A stretch of DNA of 64,000 nt from Polynucleobacter sp. MWH-Braz-FAM2G (GCF_018687635.1 NZ_CP061300.1:1385424-1449423), one strand, 5' to 3'. Shown: positions 9,113-18,690, counted from the first letter of the stretch. Notes: generated by a model from the sequence alone, not told the origin. A program made the numbers and translations.

Positions 9113-9148
9113 GTCCTCTGGCAAATTGGTGTAATGAGCCAAGAGGAC
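9113..9148. repeat. Long inverted repeat upstream of cbpA
   Basis: GTCCTCTGGC (9113-9122) pairs with GCCAAGAGGAC (9138-9148) with a single bulged base across a 15-nt loop, 54 bp before the cbpA start. No T-run follows on either strand, so it does not look like a terminator. It could be a 5' leader hairpin or an operator for cbpA. Confidence 0.45.
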
Positions 9149-9201
9149 TGTAGAATTAATCTTATTAGCTTAATCTATACCGAACAATACAAAACAGGCT
9201 T

Positions 9202-10182
9202 ATGAAATTTAGGGACTACTACGAAACACTTGGCGTTGCTCGTGGCGCTACTGAAGCTGAAATTAAATCGGCGTATCGAAAACTGGCACGCAAATACCAT
9301 CCTGATGTGAATAAGGAAGCTGGTGCCGAGGAGAAGTTCAAGCAAATTGGTGAAGCCTATGCAGTATTGAAAGATACTGAAAAACGCGCAGCCTATGATC
9401 GTTTTGGTGAAAACTGGAAGAATGGTCAAGACTTCACTCCTCCACCAAATTGGAATGAAGGTTTTGAATATTCAGATGCTGGTTTTGGTGGTGGACACCC
9501 AGGTTATGGTGGCGGTTTTGAAGGTGATCAGAGTGAATTTTTTGAATCACTTTTTGGACGAGGCAAACATCGTCAAGGTGGTCGCGGCAGCCACACTCGT
9601 CAGGGAATGAATTTCAAAGGACAAGATCATCACGCCAAAATTTTGATTGATCTTGCCGATGCATACAACGGCGCTAAACGCACCATATCCCTGCATATGC
9701 CTGTGCAAGATGCAAGCGGGCATGTCAGCACTCAAGAACGTAAGTTAGATGTCAGCATTCCCAAAGGTATTAAAGCTGGACAAAATCTTCGCCTTTCTGG
9801 TCAAGGTGGACCTGGCATTGGCGAGGGTCCTGCTGGCGACCTCTATCTAGAAATTGATTTCCATTCCAATCCAATCTATCGCGTAGAAGGAAAAGATGTT
9901 TCTATCGATATTCCATTGGCGCCATGGGAGGCGGCATTAGGCACGACAGTAAACGTCCCCACCCCTGCTGGCAGCACTCTGGAACTAAAGATCCCCGCTG
10001 GCACAGTAGCTGGACGGAAAATGCGCCTGAAGGGCAAAGGCATACCGAGCGCAGAGCCTGGTGATTTATATGTAGTGCCAACTATTGCGCTGCCATCAGC
10101 AGAAACAGAAGCACAAAAAGAAGCCTATCAAACCTTTGCAAAGGCTTTTGATTTCAATCCTAGAACTCACTTAAAAGGATAA
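9202..10182 (+). CDS. cbpA: Co-chaperone CbpA (DnaJ paralogue)
   Basis: A 326-aa J-domain protein that stimulates the DnaK ATPase; relatives also bind curved DNA. The J domain spans residues 1-70 with the essential HPD at 33-35. A Gly/Phe-rich linker follows (about 85-140), then the two beta-rich substrate-binding domains and C-terminal dimerisation region. There are no CxxCxGxG zinc repeats, which separates it from DnaJ itself. An AGG lies just upstream of the ATG. The next gene, 5 bp downstream, encodes its specific modulator CbpM, which supports the assignment. Confidence 0.95.
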   Translation: MKFRDYYETLGVARGATEAEIKSAYRKLARKYHPDVNKEAGAEEKFKQIGEAYAVLKDTEKRAAYDRFGENWKNGQDFTPPPNWNEGFEYSDAGFGGGHPGYGGGFEGDQSEFFESLFGRGKHRQGGRGSHTRQGMNFKGQDHHAKILIDLADAYNGAKRTISLHMPVQDASGHVSTQERKLDVSIPKGIKAGQNLRLSGQGGPGIGEGPAGDLYLEIDFHSNPIYRVEGKDVSIDIPLAPWEAALGTTVNVPTPAGSTLELKIPAGTVAGRKMRLKGKGIPSAEPGDLYVVPTIALPSAETEAQKEAYQTFAKAFDFNPRTHLKG

Positions 10183-10187
10183 TCAAT

Positions 10188-10499
10188 ATGACGCAATCTA
10201 ATATCACGTGGATTGAAGGTGCCGTTGTGGAGAATGAGGTTCACATGACCATTGTTGAGCTATCTCATGCATCACGCACGCCAGAAGATTTAATTATGAG
10301 TTGGGTGTCAGAGGGCGTATTAAGCCCAGTTGGATCCTCACCACAAGATTGGCGTTTCGGAGGCGATTCATTAAGAAGAGCTAAAACTGCCGCTCACCTT
10401 ACTCATGATCTCGAATTAAACGTACCAGGCGTAGCATTAGCACTAGACCTGCTAGATGAAATTGCCCAACTACGAGCTCGCCTACCGCGCGAAGCCTAG
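10188..10499 (+). CDS. cbpM: Chaperone modulator CbpM
   Basis: A 103-aa MerR-like helical protein that binds the J domain of CbpA and inhibits it. The pattern of a short beta hairpin followed by a winged-helix core (ELSHASRTPEDLIMSWVSEGVLSP) and an LRRAKTAAHLTHDLELNVPGVALALDLLDE helix pair fits the family. It is preceded by a clear AAGGA and lies 5 bp after cbpA, so the two are co-translated. Its stop is 4 bp from the convergent end of uup, with no intergenic terminator. Confidence 0.92.
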   Translation: MTQSNITWIEGAVVENEVHMTIVELSHASRTPEDLIMSWVSEGVLSPVGSSPQDWRFGGDSLRRAKTAAHLTHDLELNVPGVALALDLLDEIAQLRARLPREA

Positions 10500-10503
10500 A
10501 TAA

Positions 10504-12420
10504 CTAGGACTCTGAACGACTCAAAAGCTTTTCCCAGCGCTGCAGTTTCTGATCTAAATCAGCAGTAATTTCAGTCAAGCGTGCTTGCATGCTAGCCGCT
10601 AACTCTGGTTCATTTTTATACAAATCGGGATTGCTCATCGCAATTCCAACGTCTGCTTGTTCAGCTTCCAATGCTTCGATCTGCAGTGGTAGCGCTTCCA
10701 ATTCTTGTCGCTCTTTTCCATTTAATTTTTGAGTGCCACTTTTGATAACAACCTTAGCATCTGCTTTCTGTTCAGTCTTTACCTCAGATTTCTCTGTTGA
10801 TTTTTGATTGGCATTAGTGGCACGAATTTTGTCTGAACGAGCTTTCTGAACCTTCCAGTCTTCATAGCCACCTTCATATTCACGCCATAAACCATCGCCT
10901 TCATTTGCAATAATGCTAGTGACCACATTGTCCAAAAAATAACGATCATGACTCACTAAAAAGACTGTACCCTTGTAGTCTTGCAGGAGCTGCTCAAGTA
11001 AATCTAGAGTATCAATATCTAAGTCATTCGTTGGCTCATCCAATACCAATACATTGGCTGGCCTAGCAAATAAACGAGCCAACAATAAGCGGTTACGCTC
11101 ACCACCTGACAAAGTGCTAACAGGAGAATTGGTTCTTTCAGGTGCGAATAAGAAATCACTCAAATAACTTTTGACGTGCTTTTTATTCCCATTGATTTCT
11201 ATCCACTCACTACCAGGGCTAATGTAATCCTCGAGAGAGGCATTGAGATTCAGGCCTTCGCGCATCTGATCAAAGTAAGCGACCTCTATGCGGGTACCCA
11301 TAGTAGCGCTACCTGAGTCTGGAGCAATCGTTCCGAGAATTAATTTTAAGAGAGTGGTTTTGCCTGCGCCATTGGGGCCCAATAATCCGACCTTATCGCC
11401 ACGCAAAATCGTTGCCGTGAAATCCTTCACTATCGGACGATCATATGTTTTGCTGACATTTTGGAGTTCAGCAACAATCTTTCCACTGCGTTCACCCGCT
11501 GAAACCGCCAACTTCACCTGACCCATGGCTTCTCTGCGCTCGGCACGACTACTGCGTAACTTCTCTAAACGCGCTATGCGAGCAACACTTCGAGTGCGAC
11601 GTGCCTCTACACCCTTACGAATCCAGACCTCTTCTTGTGCCAATAATTTATCCGCACGCGCATTAGCCAAAGACTCGGAATTTAATTCTTGCTCTTTTAG
11701 TAATTCATATTGCGTAAAGTTTCCTGGGTAACTTCTCAAAATCCCGCGATCAAGCTCAACAATTTGTGTGCAGACGTTATCCAAAAAGGCGCGGTCATGG
11801 GTTATTAAGATGACTGATCCTTGGTATTCTTTGAGAAGGTCTTCCAACCAAGCAATAGAGTCCAAATCTAAGTGATTGGTTGGCTCATCTAGCAAGAGCA
11901 CATCTGGCATCTCAACCAAAGCCCGAGCCAAAGCAACGCGCTTCTTTGTTCCACCAGAAAGAGTATTGATTTTGAGATCAGCCTCTAAGTGCAAACGATC
12001 TAGAGTTTCATAAACTCGTTGCTCCCAATTCCAACCGCTTAAAGCCTCTAATTGAGATTGCACCTCATCCAAGCGATGATGTGATGCATCATCCCAGTCT
12101 CCAACACTCAGAGCCTCATATTCCTCACGCAAGGCTTTTGCTTGAGCGACCCCTTTGGACACAGCATCAAAAACAGTTTCTTCCGCTTCGAATATTGGTT
12201 CTTGCGGGACATAAGCAATTCGTAGCCCCTGCTGGTACTGCAACAGACCATCGTCCATTTTTTCTATACCAGCCAATATCTTTAACAAGGAAGATTTGCC
12301 AGTGCCATTACGACCGATTAAGCCGACACGCTCACCCGATTCCAGTGAAAAAGCAGTGTTTGCCAGGAGGTCAACATGGCCAAAAGCCAGTTTTGCATCA
12401 GTAAGTACGATTAAAGCCAT
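10504..12420 (-). CDS. uup: ABC-F ATPase Uup
   Basis: A 638-aa soluble ABC-F protein with two nucleotide-binding domains and no membrane part. Walker A motifs are GRNGTGKSS (about 36-44) and GPNGAGKTT; signatures are LSGGTKKRVALA and LSGGERNRLLLA, each followed by LLLDEPTNHLD or LVLDEPTNDLD. The C-terminal part carries a Lys/Glu-rich coiled coil (about 560-635), which marks the Uup type. Members act on ribosomes or branched DNA; loss in E. coli raises transposon precise excision. Its start lies back to back with the small P-loop kinase gene. Confidence 0.95.
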   Translation of the reverse strand: MALIVLTDAKLAFGHVDLLANTAFSLESGERVGLIGRNGTGKSSLLKILAGIEKMDDGLLQYQQGLRIAYVPQEPIFEAEETVFDAVSKGVAQAKALREEYEALSVGDWDDASHHRLDEVQSQLEALSGWNWEQRVYETLDRLHLEADLKINTLSGGTKKRVALARALVEMPDVLLLDEPTNHLDLDSIAWLEDLLKEYQGSVILITHDRAFLDNVCTQIVELDRGILRSYPGNFTQYELLKEQELNSESLANARADKLLAQEEVWIRKGVEARRTRSVARIARLEKLRSSRAERREAMGQVKLAVSAGERSGKIVAELQNVSKTYDRPIVKDFTATILRGDKVGLLGPNGAGKTTLLKLILGTIAPDSGSATMGTRIEVAYFDQMREGLNLNASLEDYISPGSEWIEINGNKKHVKSYLSDFLFAPERTNSPVSTLSGGERNRLLLARLFARPANVLVLDEPTNDLDIDTLDLLEQLLQDYKGTVFLVSHDRYFLDNVVTSIIANEGDGLWREYEGGYEDWKVQKARSDKIRATNANQKSTEKSEVKTEQKADAKVVIKSGTQKLNGKERQELEALPLQIEALEAEQADVGIAMSNPDLYKNEPELAASMQARLTEITADLDQKLQRWEKLLSRSES

Positions 12421-12487
12421 GGCGACATTATCGTCACTTCACCAAAAGGGAAGTAAATTCCGTCAATTTCTGCGAGACTATAGCCAT

Positions 12488-13084
12488 ATGGTTTGCAAAT
12501 TAACCCCCTTCTCTCCTCGGCTGATTCTCTTTGCAGGACATGCAGGCACGGGGAAGTCAACCCTGGCAAAAAGGGCTTTACCCCTGATTATTGAAAAAAC
12601 TGGGGAAGATTTTTTCTTTTTGGATAAGGATACGGTCTATGGTGAATTTAGCGCTCATGTGATGGCGCTGACAACTCAGAATCCAAATGATCGAGATAGC
12701 CCCTACTACCTTGAAAATCTTCGCGATTGGGAATACCAAGGCTTAATAGCTATCGCTAGGGAGAATTTACTTCTAGGTGTTAATGTCATTCTAGTCGGCC
12801 CCTTTTCCAAAGAAATCCAGAGCGGCAAAATGTTTAACGCCAAAGATCTTGGTGTGCCCCCTCAAACCAATATTCAGATTGCTTGGGTAGACTTGCAGGA
12901 AGACGAAGCCAAAATCCGTATGGAAAAAAGAGCTGATCCACGAGACCAATGGAAATTAGCCCATTGGACGCAGTACATCACTCGCAGAATTGATCCGCCA
13001 ATTCATCCTGTATTGCATCGATTCGATAACTTACTATTTAATGAAGCGACATTCGAAAACTTAATTGATCAATTGATTCAATAA
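12488..13084 (+). CDS. P-loop AAA/kinase-like protein
   Basis: A 198-aa cytoplasmic protein with Walker A GHAGTGKST at residues 17-25 and a downstream FFLDKDTVYG element like the lid or acceptor part of small kinases (zeta-toxin/shikimate-kinase-like fold). EDEAKIRMEKRADPRDQWKL resembles the LID arginine region of nucleotide and sugar kinases. The substrate is unknown. The frame stays open back to 12296 inside uup, but I placed the start at ATG 12488, just before the conserved fold; ATG 12419 is the alternative. No antitoxin-like gene is adjacent, so a toxin role has no support. Confidence 0.78.
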   Translation: MVCKLTPFSPRLILFAGHAGTGKSTLAKRALPLIIEKTGEDFFFLDKDTVYGEFSAHVMALTTQNPNDRDSPYYLENLRDWEYQGLIAIARENLLLGVNVILVGPFSKEIQSGKMFNAKDLGVPPQTNIQIAWVDLQEDEAKIRMEKRADPRDQWKLAHWTQYITRRIDPPIHPVLHRFDNLLFNEATFENLIDQLIQ

Positions 13085-13091
13085 ATGCAGA

Positions 13092-13120
13092 AGAAAAAAT
13101 AGGGCTCCTGAAGAGCCCTA
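13092..13120 (-). terminator. Terminator of ompW
   Basis: The stem TAGGGCTC/GAGCCCTA (13100-13120, 5-nt loop) is followed on the minus strand by a run of six T. It lies 25 bp after the ompW stop and between convergent genes. Confidence 0.85.
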
Positions 13121-13144
13121 CCCCAAGACCTAAGAACTGAATTC

Positions 13145-13813
13145 TTAGAACTTATAAGTTACACCAACAGCTGGCATCAAAGGATTCAATGTTAACTTAC
13201 CGATATTTCCTACGTTAGCTGCTGAGCCATTTACATTAGTACTCATAGTTGCATACTTAAGGTCAATATTCATACCCCAGTTTTTATCAAACATATAATC
13301 TGCACCGATTTGACCAACAAAACCTACGCTGTTTTGATCAACTGTAAGTGCATTGTTGACACCAAGAAGTGAGAAATTATTTCTGTTACCAAAAATAGTG
13401 TAATTAATACCAGCGCCAATATAAGGCTTCAAAGCACCTAAATCAGTAAAGTGGTATTGAATTAATAAAGACGGTGGCAAGGCATTAATGGTCCCCGTAG
13501 GCCCAGAAGTCAAATTAGAATAAATATTTACTTTTTGTGGGTAAGTTAATACCAATTCAGCGGCAATATTTTTTGTGAAGAAGTATGAGATATCTACTTC
13601 TGGAATCCACTCATTCTGTGCTCGAACATTATTAGTCTGGACGCCAGCGCCTAATGCGTTTGTTCCGCCATTGGATTGACCATTCTGAAATAGAAGATCC
13701 ACAGCACGAACACGCACCATCCAAGGATTCTCTTCTGCAGCTTGTGCCTGTGCAGCGATTGGGGCTAGCGAAGCTACAGCAGCCATTGCTACTACGAGTG
13801 ACTTAATACGCAT
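13145..13813 (-). CDS. ompW: OmpW-family outer-membrane protein
   Basis: A 222-aa eight-stranded outer-membrane barrel. The signal peptide (MRIKSLVVAMAAVASLAPIAAQAQA) is followed by ENPWMVRVRAVDL, the classic OmpW first strand, and the protein ends in VGVTYKF with the terminal phenylalanine used for barrel insertion. Family members form a narrow hydrophobic channel for small solutes. I use ATG 13813 behind AAGGGA rather than the upstream in-frame start. Two perfect FNR boxes lie in the 168-bp upstream gap, so oxygen-dependent control is likely, as is known for E. coli ompW. Confidence 0.93.
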   Translation of the reverse strand: MRIKSLVVAMAAVASLAPIAAQAQAAEENPWMVRVRAVDLLFQNGQSNGGTNALGAGVQTNNVRAQNEWIPEVDISYFFTKNIAAELVLTYPQKVNIYSNLTSGPTGTINALPPSLLIQYHFTDLGALKPYIGAGINYTIFGNRNNFSLLGVNNALTVDQNSVGFVGQIGADYMFDKNWGMNIDLKYATMSTNVNGSAANVGNIGKLTLNPLMPAVGVTYKF

Positions 13814-13878
13814 GATTGTTTCCCTTTTTGTTGTCAATTTCGATAGGATCATTTTCGAATTGATATACCAAGGGAAAT

Positions 13879-13892
13879 TTGATGCAAATCAA
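13879..13892. promoter_or_regulatory. FNR box, ompW-proximal
   Basis: TTGATGCAAATCAA matches the FNR consensus TTGAT-N4-ATCAA at all ten defined positions. Its centre is about 72 bp upstream of the ompW ATG on the minus strand. If it acts as a class II activator site the transcript would start near 13844; the matching -10 there is weak. Confidence 0.8.
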
Positions 13893-13950
13893 ATGAATTG
13901 CGCATGTGAATTTTTTGTTTGCTAAAAAGCAACAGGGTTTTGAGGGTTCT

Positions 13951-13964
13951 TTGATCTAAATCAA
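13951..13964. promoter_or_regulatory. FNR box, ompW-distal
   Basis: TTGATCTAAATCAA is a second perfect FNR palindrome, centred 72 bp upstream of the first, close to seven helical turns. It lies just after the hemN stop. The pair suggests co-operative or class I plus class II control of ompW. Confidence 0.8.
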
Positions 13965-13981
13965 ATGCCCTAGGTATAACC

Positions 13982-15397
13982 CTAAAGAACTTTAGAGTAA
14001 GTGCCTTTTGCTTGCGACTCTCTCAGGTGACGATCAAATGTCATGGCTACCCTCCTCGCCAAGAGGCGCCCCTTAATCGGGACCTGCATATTCGCACCTT
14101 CCCAACTTAATAGACCAGCTTCCTCTAAATGCTTTAACTCCTCAATCTCTGTTTTAAAGTAGCTAGAAAAATCAATTTGATGCGAGGTTGAAAAAGCTTT
14201 GGTATCTAAAGCAAATTGACACATTAATTCGCCAATGAGCTCTCGGCGCAGCAGATCATCCTGATCGAGCCTCAAGCCTCTGAGTACGGGAAGATGACCT
14301 TTATCCAAGATAGCGTAATACTCATCTAAAGTACGTACGTTTTGGGAATAACAATCATCCACTTTGCCGATAGAAGAAATTCCAAACGCCAATAGATCAC
14401 ACTCAGCTTGAGTGGAATAGCCTTGAAAGTTTCGATGCAACTTTCCCTCTTTTTGAGCAATGGCTAGTTCGTCATTCGGTTTAGCAAAATGGTCCATGCC
14501 AATAAAGACATACCCAGCCTCCCCTAAACGGGAAATAGTATTCGAAAGAATATCTAATTTATCTGCAGCAGCTGGCAAATCTGCTTCAGCAATACGACGT
14601 TGTGGTTTAAAAATATGCGGGAGATGAGCGTAGTTGTAGACCGATAAGCGATCAGGGCTCATGGCTAATACAGCATCAACAGTCTCTTTAAATGTCGCCG
14701 GTGTTTGTTTTGGTAAGCCATAGATTAAATCGACGCTACGAGATTTAAAACCATACTTTCTTGACCACTCCATTACCGCTTGAGTCTCTTCAATTGTTTG
14801 TATGCGATGAACCGCTTCTTGTACTGCTAGATTGAAATCCTGTACACCCAAACTAATTCGGTTAAAGCCAAGATCAGCCAAGAGCGCAATATCTTGCTCG
14901 GTCACTCGCCTTGGATCAATTTCAATTGAATACTCGCCACCACGTAATAACTCAAAATGTTCACGTGTGTGATGCATCAACTCAATCATCTCTTCATGAG
15001 ATAGAAACGTTGGGGTCCCACCACCCCAATGCAATTGAGTTACTGGGATTTTTTTCTGAGCGCCCATGGCCTTGGTAACCATTGCCATTTCTTTAGCAAG
15101 ATACTTAATATATTTTGCGCTACGCCCATGATCTTTTGTAATGATCTTATTGCAGCCACAGTAATAGCAGATATTAGGACAAAACGGTAAATGAAAATAA
15201 AGCGATAAAGGTTCGTCTACTGTTGCAACACGCTTGAGCGCCTCTAAATAATCAACTTCAGAAAAGTCATTATGAAAACGATCCGCACTGGGGTAAGAGG
15301 TATAACGTGGTCCATTGATATCAAACTTCTGCAGCAATTCTGGATGAAATAAAACTTCTTTTTCTGCGACAACTGAGGTATTTGCAGCGTTATTCAT
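13982..15397 (-). CDS. hemN: Oxygen-independent coproporphyrinogen III oxidase
   Basis: A 471-aa radical-SAM enzyme that decarboxylates coproporphyrinogen III to protoporphyrinogen IX without oxygen. The [4Fe-4S] motif is C73-x3-C77-x2-C80-G-C82 in FCPNICYYCGC; HWGGGTPTFL and EIDPRRV are the next conserved blocks. The N-terminal RYTSYPSADRF segment and the extra fourth cysteine identify true HemN rather than HemW. It starts 16 bp after the flavoprotein gene and is probably co-transcribed with it. No FNR box precedes this pair, although two lie just after hemN. Confidence 0.95.
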   Translation of the reverse strand: MNNAANTSVVAEKEVLFHPELLQKFDINGPRYTSYPSADRFHNDFSEVDYLEALKRVATVDEPLSLYFHLPFCPNICYYCGCNKIITKDHGRSAKYIKYLAKEMAMVTKAMGAQKKIPVTQLHWGGGTPTFLSHEEMIELMHHTREHFELLRGGEYSIEIDPRRVTEQDIALLADLGFNRISLGVQDFNLAVQEAVHRIQTIEETQAVMEWSRKYGFKSRSVDLIYGLPKQTPATFKETVDAVLAMSPDRLSVYNYAHLPHIFKPQRRIAEADLPAAADKLDILSNTISRLGEAGYVFIGMDHFAKPNDELAIAQKEGKLHRNFQGYSTQAECDLLAFGISSIGKVDDCYSQNVRTLDEYYAILDKGHLPVLRGLRLDQDDLLRRELIGELMCQFALDTKAFSTSHQIDFSSYFKTEIEELKHLEEAGLLSWEGANMQVPIKGRLLARRVAMTFDRHLRESQAKGTYSKVL

Positions 15398-15413
15398 AGT
15401 GGCTTGAGTATCT

Positions 15414-17027
15414 TTACTTTGACAAATAGTCCAGAGCTACAGCTTCCGCTACTTTAATCCCATCAACACCTGCCGACAAGATGCCACCAGCGTAACCCGC
15501 ACCTTCGCCGGCAGGATAAAGCCCTTTAATATTTAAACTCTGAAAGTTTTGGCCACGAGTGATGCGCAAAGGCGATGAGGTTCTTGTCTCAACACCAGTT
15601 AAGACAGCATCCTTCATTGAAAAGCCTTTTATTTTCTTTTCAAATGCGGGTAGCGCTTCACGAATAGCCTCGATAGCAAAAGGAGGCAAAGCTTGCGCTA
15701 AGTCGGTTAAATGAACGCCTGGTTTATAAGACGGTATTACGCTTCCAAATTGAGTTGATGGTTTCCCCTCAATAAAATCTCCCACTAATTGCCCTGGAGC
15801 TTCATATGTACCACCACCCAGCTCAAAAGCCTTTGACTCCAACTGTCGCTGAAACTCAATGCCTGCAAGCGGACCACCTGGATAATCTTCAGGAGTAATA
15901 CCAACAACAATGCCAGCATTCGCATTACGTTCATTACGAGAGTACTGACTCATACCATTAGTCACCACTCGATTGGGCTCAGACGTTGCGGCGACTACAG
16001 TCCCTCCAGGGCACATACAAAAACTATAAACAGTTCGACCATTCTTGGCATGGTGCACTAATTTGTAATCAGCAGCACCAATCAATTCATTGCCTGCATG
16101 AGGACCCAATCGAGCCTTATCAATCAAAGACTGGGGATGCTCAATACGAAAGCCAATCGAAAATGGCTTTGCTTCCATATAGACACCTGCATCATGCAGA
16201 GCTTTAAAGGTATCTCGAGCGCTATGACCCAAGGCCAAAACTACATGGCTAGCAGGTAAGTCTGGTTGCCCTTCAATTTTGACGCCAACTATTTGTTGAT
16301 TATCAATATCAAAACCAATCACTTTTTGTGAAAAACGAATCTCGCCACCTAAGTCAATAATTTCTTGGCGCATCTTCTCAACAACACCTACCAGGCGAAA
16401 GGTTCCGATGTGGGGCTTGGCCACATAAGTGATTTCTTCTGGAGCGCCAGCCTTCACAAACTCATTGATTACTTTGCGACCATAAAATTTAGGGTCTTTA
16501 ATTTGACTATACAACTTACCATCAGAGAAAGTTCCTGCACCACCTTCTCCAAATTGCACGTTTGATTCAGGGTTTAATACATTTTTGCGCCATAAGCCCC
16601 AAGTATCTTGAGTCCGTTCGCGAACCTTTTTGCCACGCTCAAGAACAATAGGTTTAAAACCCATTTGAGCTAACACTAAGGCAGCAAAAATACCGCAGGG
16701 GCCAAATCCCACAACAACTGGGCGCAAGGCAATACCCGAGGTTATGGACTCTGGTGCTTTAGCTACAAAATGATAACTAGTATCTGGTGATGGTCTGACA
16801 TGCGTGTCATTAGAAAATTTCTTAATGACTGCCTCTTCATTTTTGACTGCAAGATCAATCGTATAAATGAAAGCAAGCGCTACATTCTTGCGGGCATCAT
16901 AGCTGCGCTTAAAGATCTCAAAAGTGATTAAATCCTTTTGGGATAAGTTCAGACGCTTGATAATCGCTGCCTCTAGAGCCTCTGGAGGGTGATCAATTGG
17001 TAGGCGCAGTTCAGTAATACGAATCAT
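15414..17027 (-). CDS. FAD-dependent dehydrogenase (COG2509 type)
   Basis: A 537-aa flavoprotein. An N-terminal domain of about 95 residues is followed by the dinucleotide-binding motif VVVGFGPCGIFAAL and ERGKKVRERTQDTWGLWRK, and the NVQFGEGGAGTFSDGKL block typical of this uncharacterised family. The C-terminal GLYPAGEGAGYAGGILSAG is the second FAD contact. The substrate is unknown; similar proteins are annotated simply as FAD-dependent oxidoreductases. It probably forms a transcription unit with hemN downstream, hinting at a redox or tetrapyrrole link, though that is only positional. Confidence 0.85.
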   Translation of the reverse strand: MIRITELRLPIDHPPEALEAAIIKRLNLSQKDLITFEIFKRSYDARKNVALAFIYTIDLAVKNEEAVIKKFSNDTHVRPSPDTSYHFVAKAPESITSGIALRPVVVGFGPCGIFAALVLAQMGFKPIVLERGKKVRERTQDTWGLWRKNVLNPESNVQFGEGGAGTFSDGKLYSQIKDPKFYGRKVINEFVKAGAPEEITYVAKPHIGTFRLVGVVEKMRQEIIDLGGEIRFSQKVIGFDIDNQQIVGVKIEGQPDLPASHVVLALGHSARDTFKALHDAGVYMEAKPFSIGFRIEHPQSLIDKARLGPHAGNELIGAADYKLVHHAKNGRTVYSFCMCPGGTVVAATSEPNRVVTNGMSQYSRNERNANAGIVVGITPEDYPGGPLAGIEFQRQLESKAFELGGGTYEAPGQLVGDFIEGKPSTQFGSVIPSYKPGVHLTDLAQALPPFAIEAIREALPAFEKKIKGFSMKDAVLTGVETRTSSPLRITRGQNFQSLNIKGLYPAGEGAGYAGGILSAGVDGIKVAEAVALDYLSK

Positions 17028-17055
17028 GGGACTATACGATACACAGTATTTAGGC

Positions 17056-18045
17056 TTATTCGGCTTTCGCCCCCGAAGCCTTTACCACATTAGCCATACG
17101 CACATAATCCCTAACTAAGAGTTGATTAAATTCAGCAGGAGATAGATTGCCGATTTCAATACCCTGGCGACGCATGCGCTCAACAATCTCTGGCTGCTTT
17201 AATAACTTAGCCATCTCAGACTGTAGCTTAGCAATTACTGGTTGAGGCGTTGCTGCGGGAGCAAGTAAGCCGAACCAGCTATCAAAAACATAGCCTTTCA
17301 AAGTCATGCCAATAGTGGGAACACCCGGTACAAATGGTGATGGCTTTTCAGAGGAAACTCCCAAAAAGCGAATCCGTGGATCATTTGCAAAAGGTAAGGC
17401 AGCCACATTCGCAGCAATAACTGCTTGTGCGCGCCCAGCCAACAACTCAGTAATAGCATCGCCTGTACCTTTCGTGGGTATATGTACCAACTGAATTCCA
17501 GCCATGCTGTCAAAATAAGCCATTGCCAAATGAGATGCACTACCATTACCAGCGCTAGCGTAGTTATATTGACCTGGATTTGCCTTTGCTAAAGCAATAA
17601 ATTCTGAAACAGACTTTGCTGGAAAATCTGCATTCGTCATCATGATGTAGCTACTAGTTCCAATATAAGCGGCGCCCGTAAAATCTTTAATTGGATCAAA
17701 GCTTAATTTATTAAATAAACTTCCATTAATGTTGTGGCTGGCAGCCGCCAATAAAAAGGTGTATCCATCTGGTGTAGCCTTACCAACAATACCAGTACCA
17801 ACAGTACCCCCTGCTCCCGCCTTGTTCTCAACAACTACTGGTTCACCCAATGCGGCACCCAACTCATTGGAGAACGATCTTGCCAGAGCATCCTGAACGC
17901 TCCCCGGTGAAAATGGCACGATGATTTTGATGGGTTTGGTTGGCCATGGTTCTGCAGCCAACGCCAGGGAATGTATGCACACTAGGTTTAGACCTAGGAA
18001 GACGGTCGCCAGAAGGCTAGCTCTCCAAGAGTTTCCAGTATTCAT
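17056..18045 (-). CDS. Bug/TctC-family periplasmic binding protein
   Basis: A 329-aa secreted receptor of the tripartite tricarboxylate transporter type. The signal peptide ends near ALAAEPWP, then WPTKPIKIIVPFSPGSVQDALAR, VVVENKAGAGGTVG and KATPDGYTFLLA are the usual landmarks. The start is ATG 18045; the frame extends 10 codons upstream only to a TTG. It lies 28 bp upstream of the flavoprotein gene's start... that is, on the same strand and 3' end towards it. No permease subunits are adjacent. YaeQ diverges from it. Confidence 0.92.
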   Translation of the reverse strand: MNTGNSWRASLLATVFLGLNLVCIHSLALAAEPWPTKPIKIIVPFSPGSVQDALARSFSNELGAALGEPVVVENKAGAGGTVGTGIVGKATPDGYTFLLAAASHNINGSLFNKLSFDPIKDFTGAAYIGTSSYIMMTNADFPAKSVSEFIALAKANPGQYNYASAGNGSASHLAMAYFDSMAGIQLVHIPTKGTGDAITELLAGRAQAVIAANVAALPFANDPRIRFLGVSSEKPSPFVPGVPTIGMTLKGYVFDSWFGLLAPAATPQPVIAKLQSEMAKLLKQPEIVERMRRQGIEIGNLSPAEFNQLLVRDYVRMANVVKASGAKAE

Positions 18046-18123
18046 CAAAGCCCCGTGGGTGAAATTAACTATCAAAATGATACGGCAATCTGAGGTGCGT
18101 TCATTTAAAGGCGATAATGACGC

Positions 18124-18672
18124 ATGGCTCTACGCGCAACCATTCATAAAGCCGACCTTCATGTCGCAGACTCAGACCGCCATTACTACGGCAGTCATTC
18201 CTTAACTATTGCCAGACATCCCTCGGAAACTGATGAACGGATGATGGTCAGGATTATCGCTTTTGCATTACAGGCCCACGAAGATCTTGTCTTCACCAAA
18301 GGTTTAAGTGATACCGATGAACCAGATCTTTGGATCAAGGATCTGACAGATGCAATTCAGCTTTGGATTGAAATTGGTCAACCCGATGAACGCCGCATCC
18401 TGAAAGCCTGCGGCAGATCAGATCAAGTCATTGTGTACTGCTATGGCGGACACACTAGCAAAATTTGGTGGGATGGCATTGCCAATAAATTAACCCGTGC
18501 GCGTAACCTGCAAGTAGTTTCTATACCTGCAGAACAAGCCAATGAGCTTAATAAGCTAGTGGAACGCAGCATGGTGATTCACGTCAATGTTCAGGATGGA
18601 GAAGTGTATGTTTCATCTGATAAAGGTCAGGTGACTATCACTCCAGAAATTTGGCGCTCAAATGAACATTAA
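18124..18672 (+). CDS. yaeQ: YaeQ-family protein
   Basis: A 182-aa cytoplasmic protein matching the YaeQ family over its whole length: MALRATIHKADLHVAD start, RHPSETDERMMVRIIAFAL, and WIEIGQPDERRILKACGR. The fold resembles PD-(D/E)XK nucleases, but no activity is proven; in E. coli it was linked to suppression of RfaH loss. AAGG lies before the ATG. The PIN-domain gene starts 18 bp downstream, so the two may be one unit. Confidence 0.93.
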   Translation: MALRATIHKADLHVADSDRHYYGSHSLTIARHPSETDERMMVRIIAFALQAHEDLVFTKGLSDTDEPDLWIKDLTDAIQLWIEIGQPDERRILKACGRSDQVIVYCYGGHTSKIWWDGIANKLTRARNLQVVSIPAEQANELNKLVERSMVIHVNVQDGEVYVSSDKGQVTITPEIWRSNEH

Positions 18673-18690
18673 TTTAAAGTTAACACACCA

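Noticed and set aside
12296..12487. Upstream extension of the P-loop kinase frame into uup
   Set aside because: The frame is antisense to conserved uup codons and the encoded residues do not resemble a kinase N-terminus; ATG 12488 sits right before the fold.
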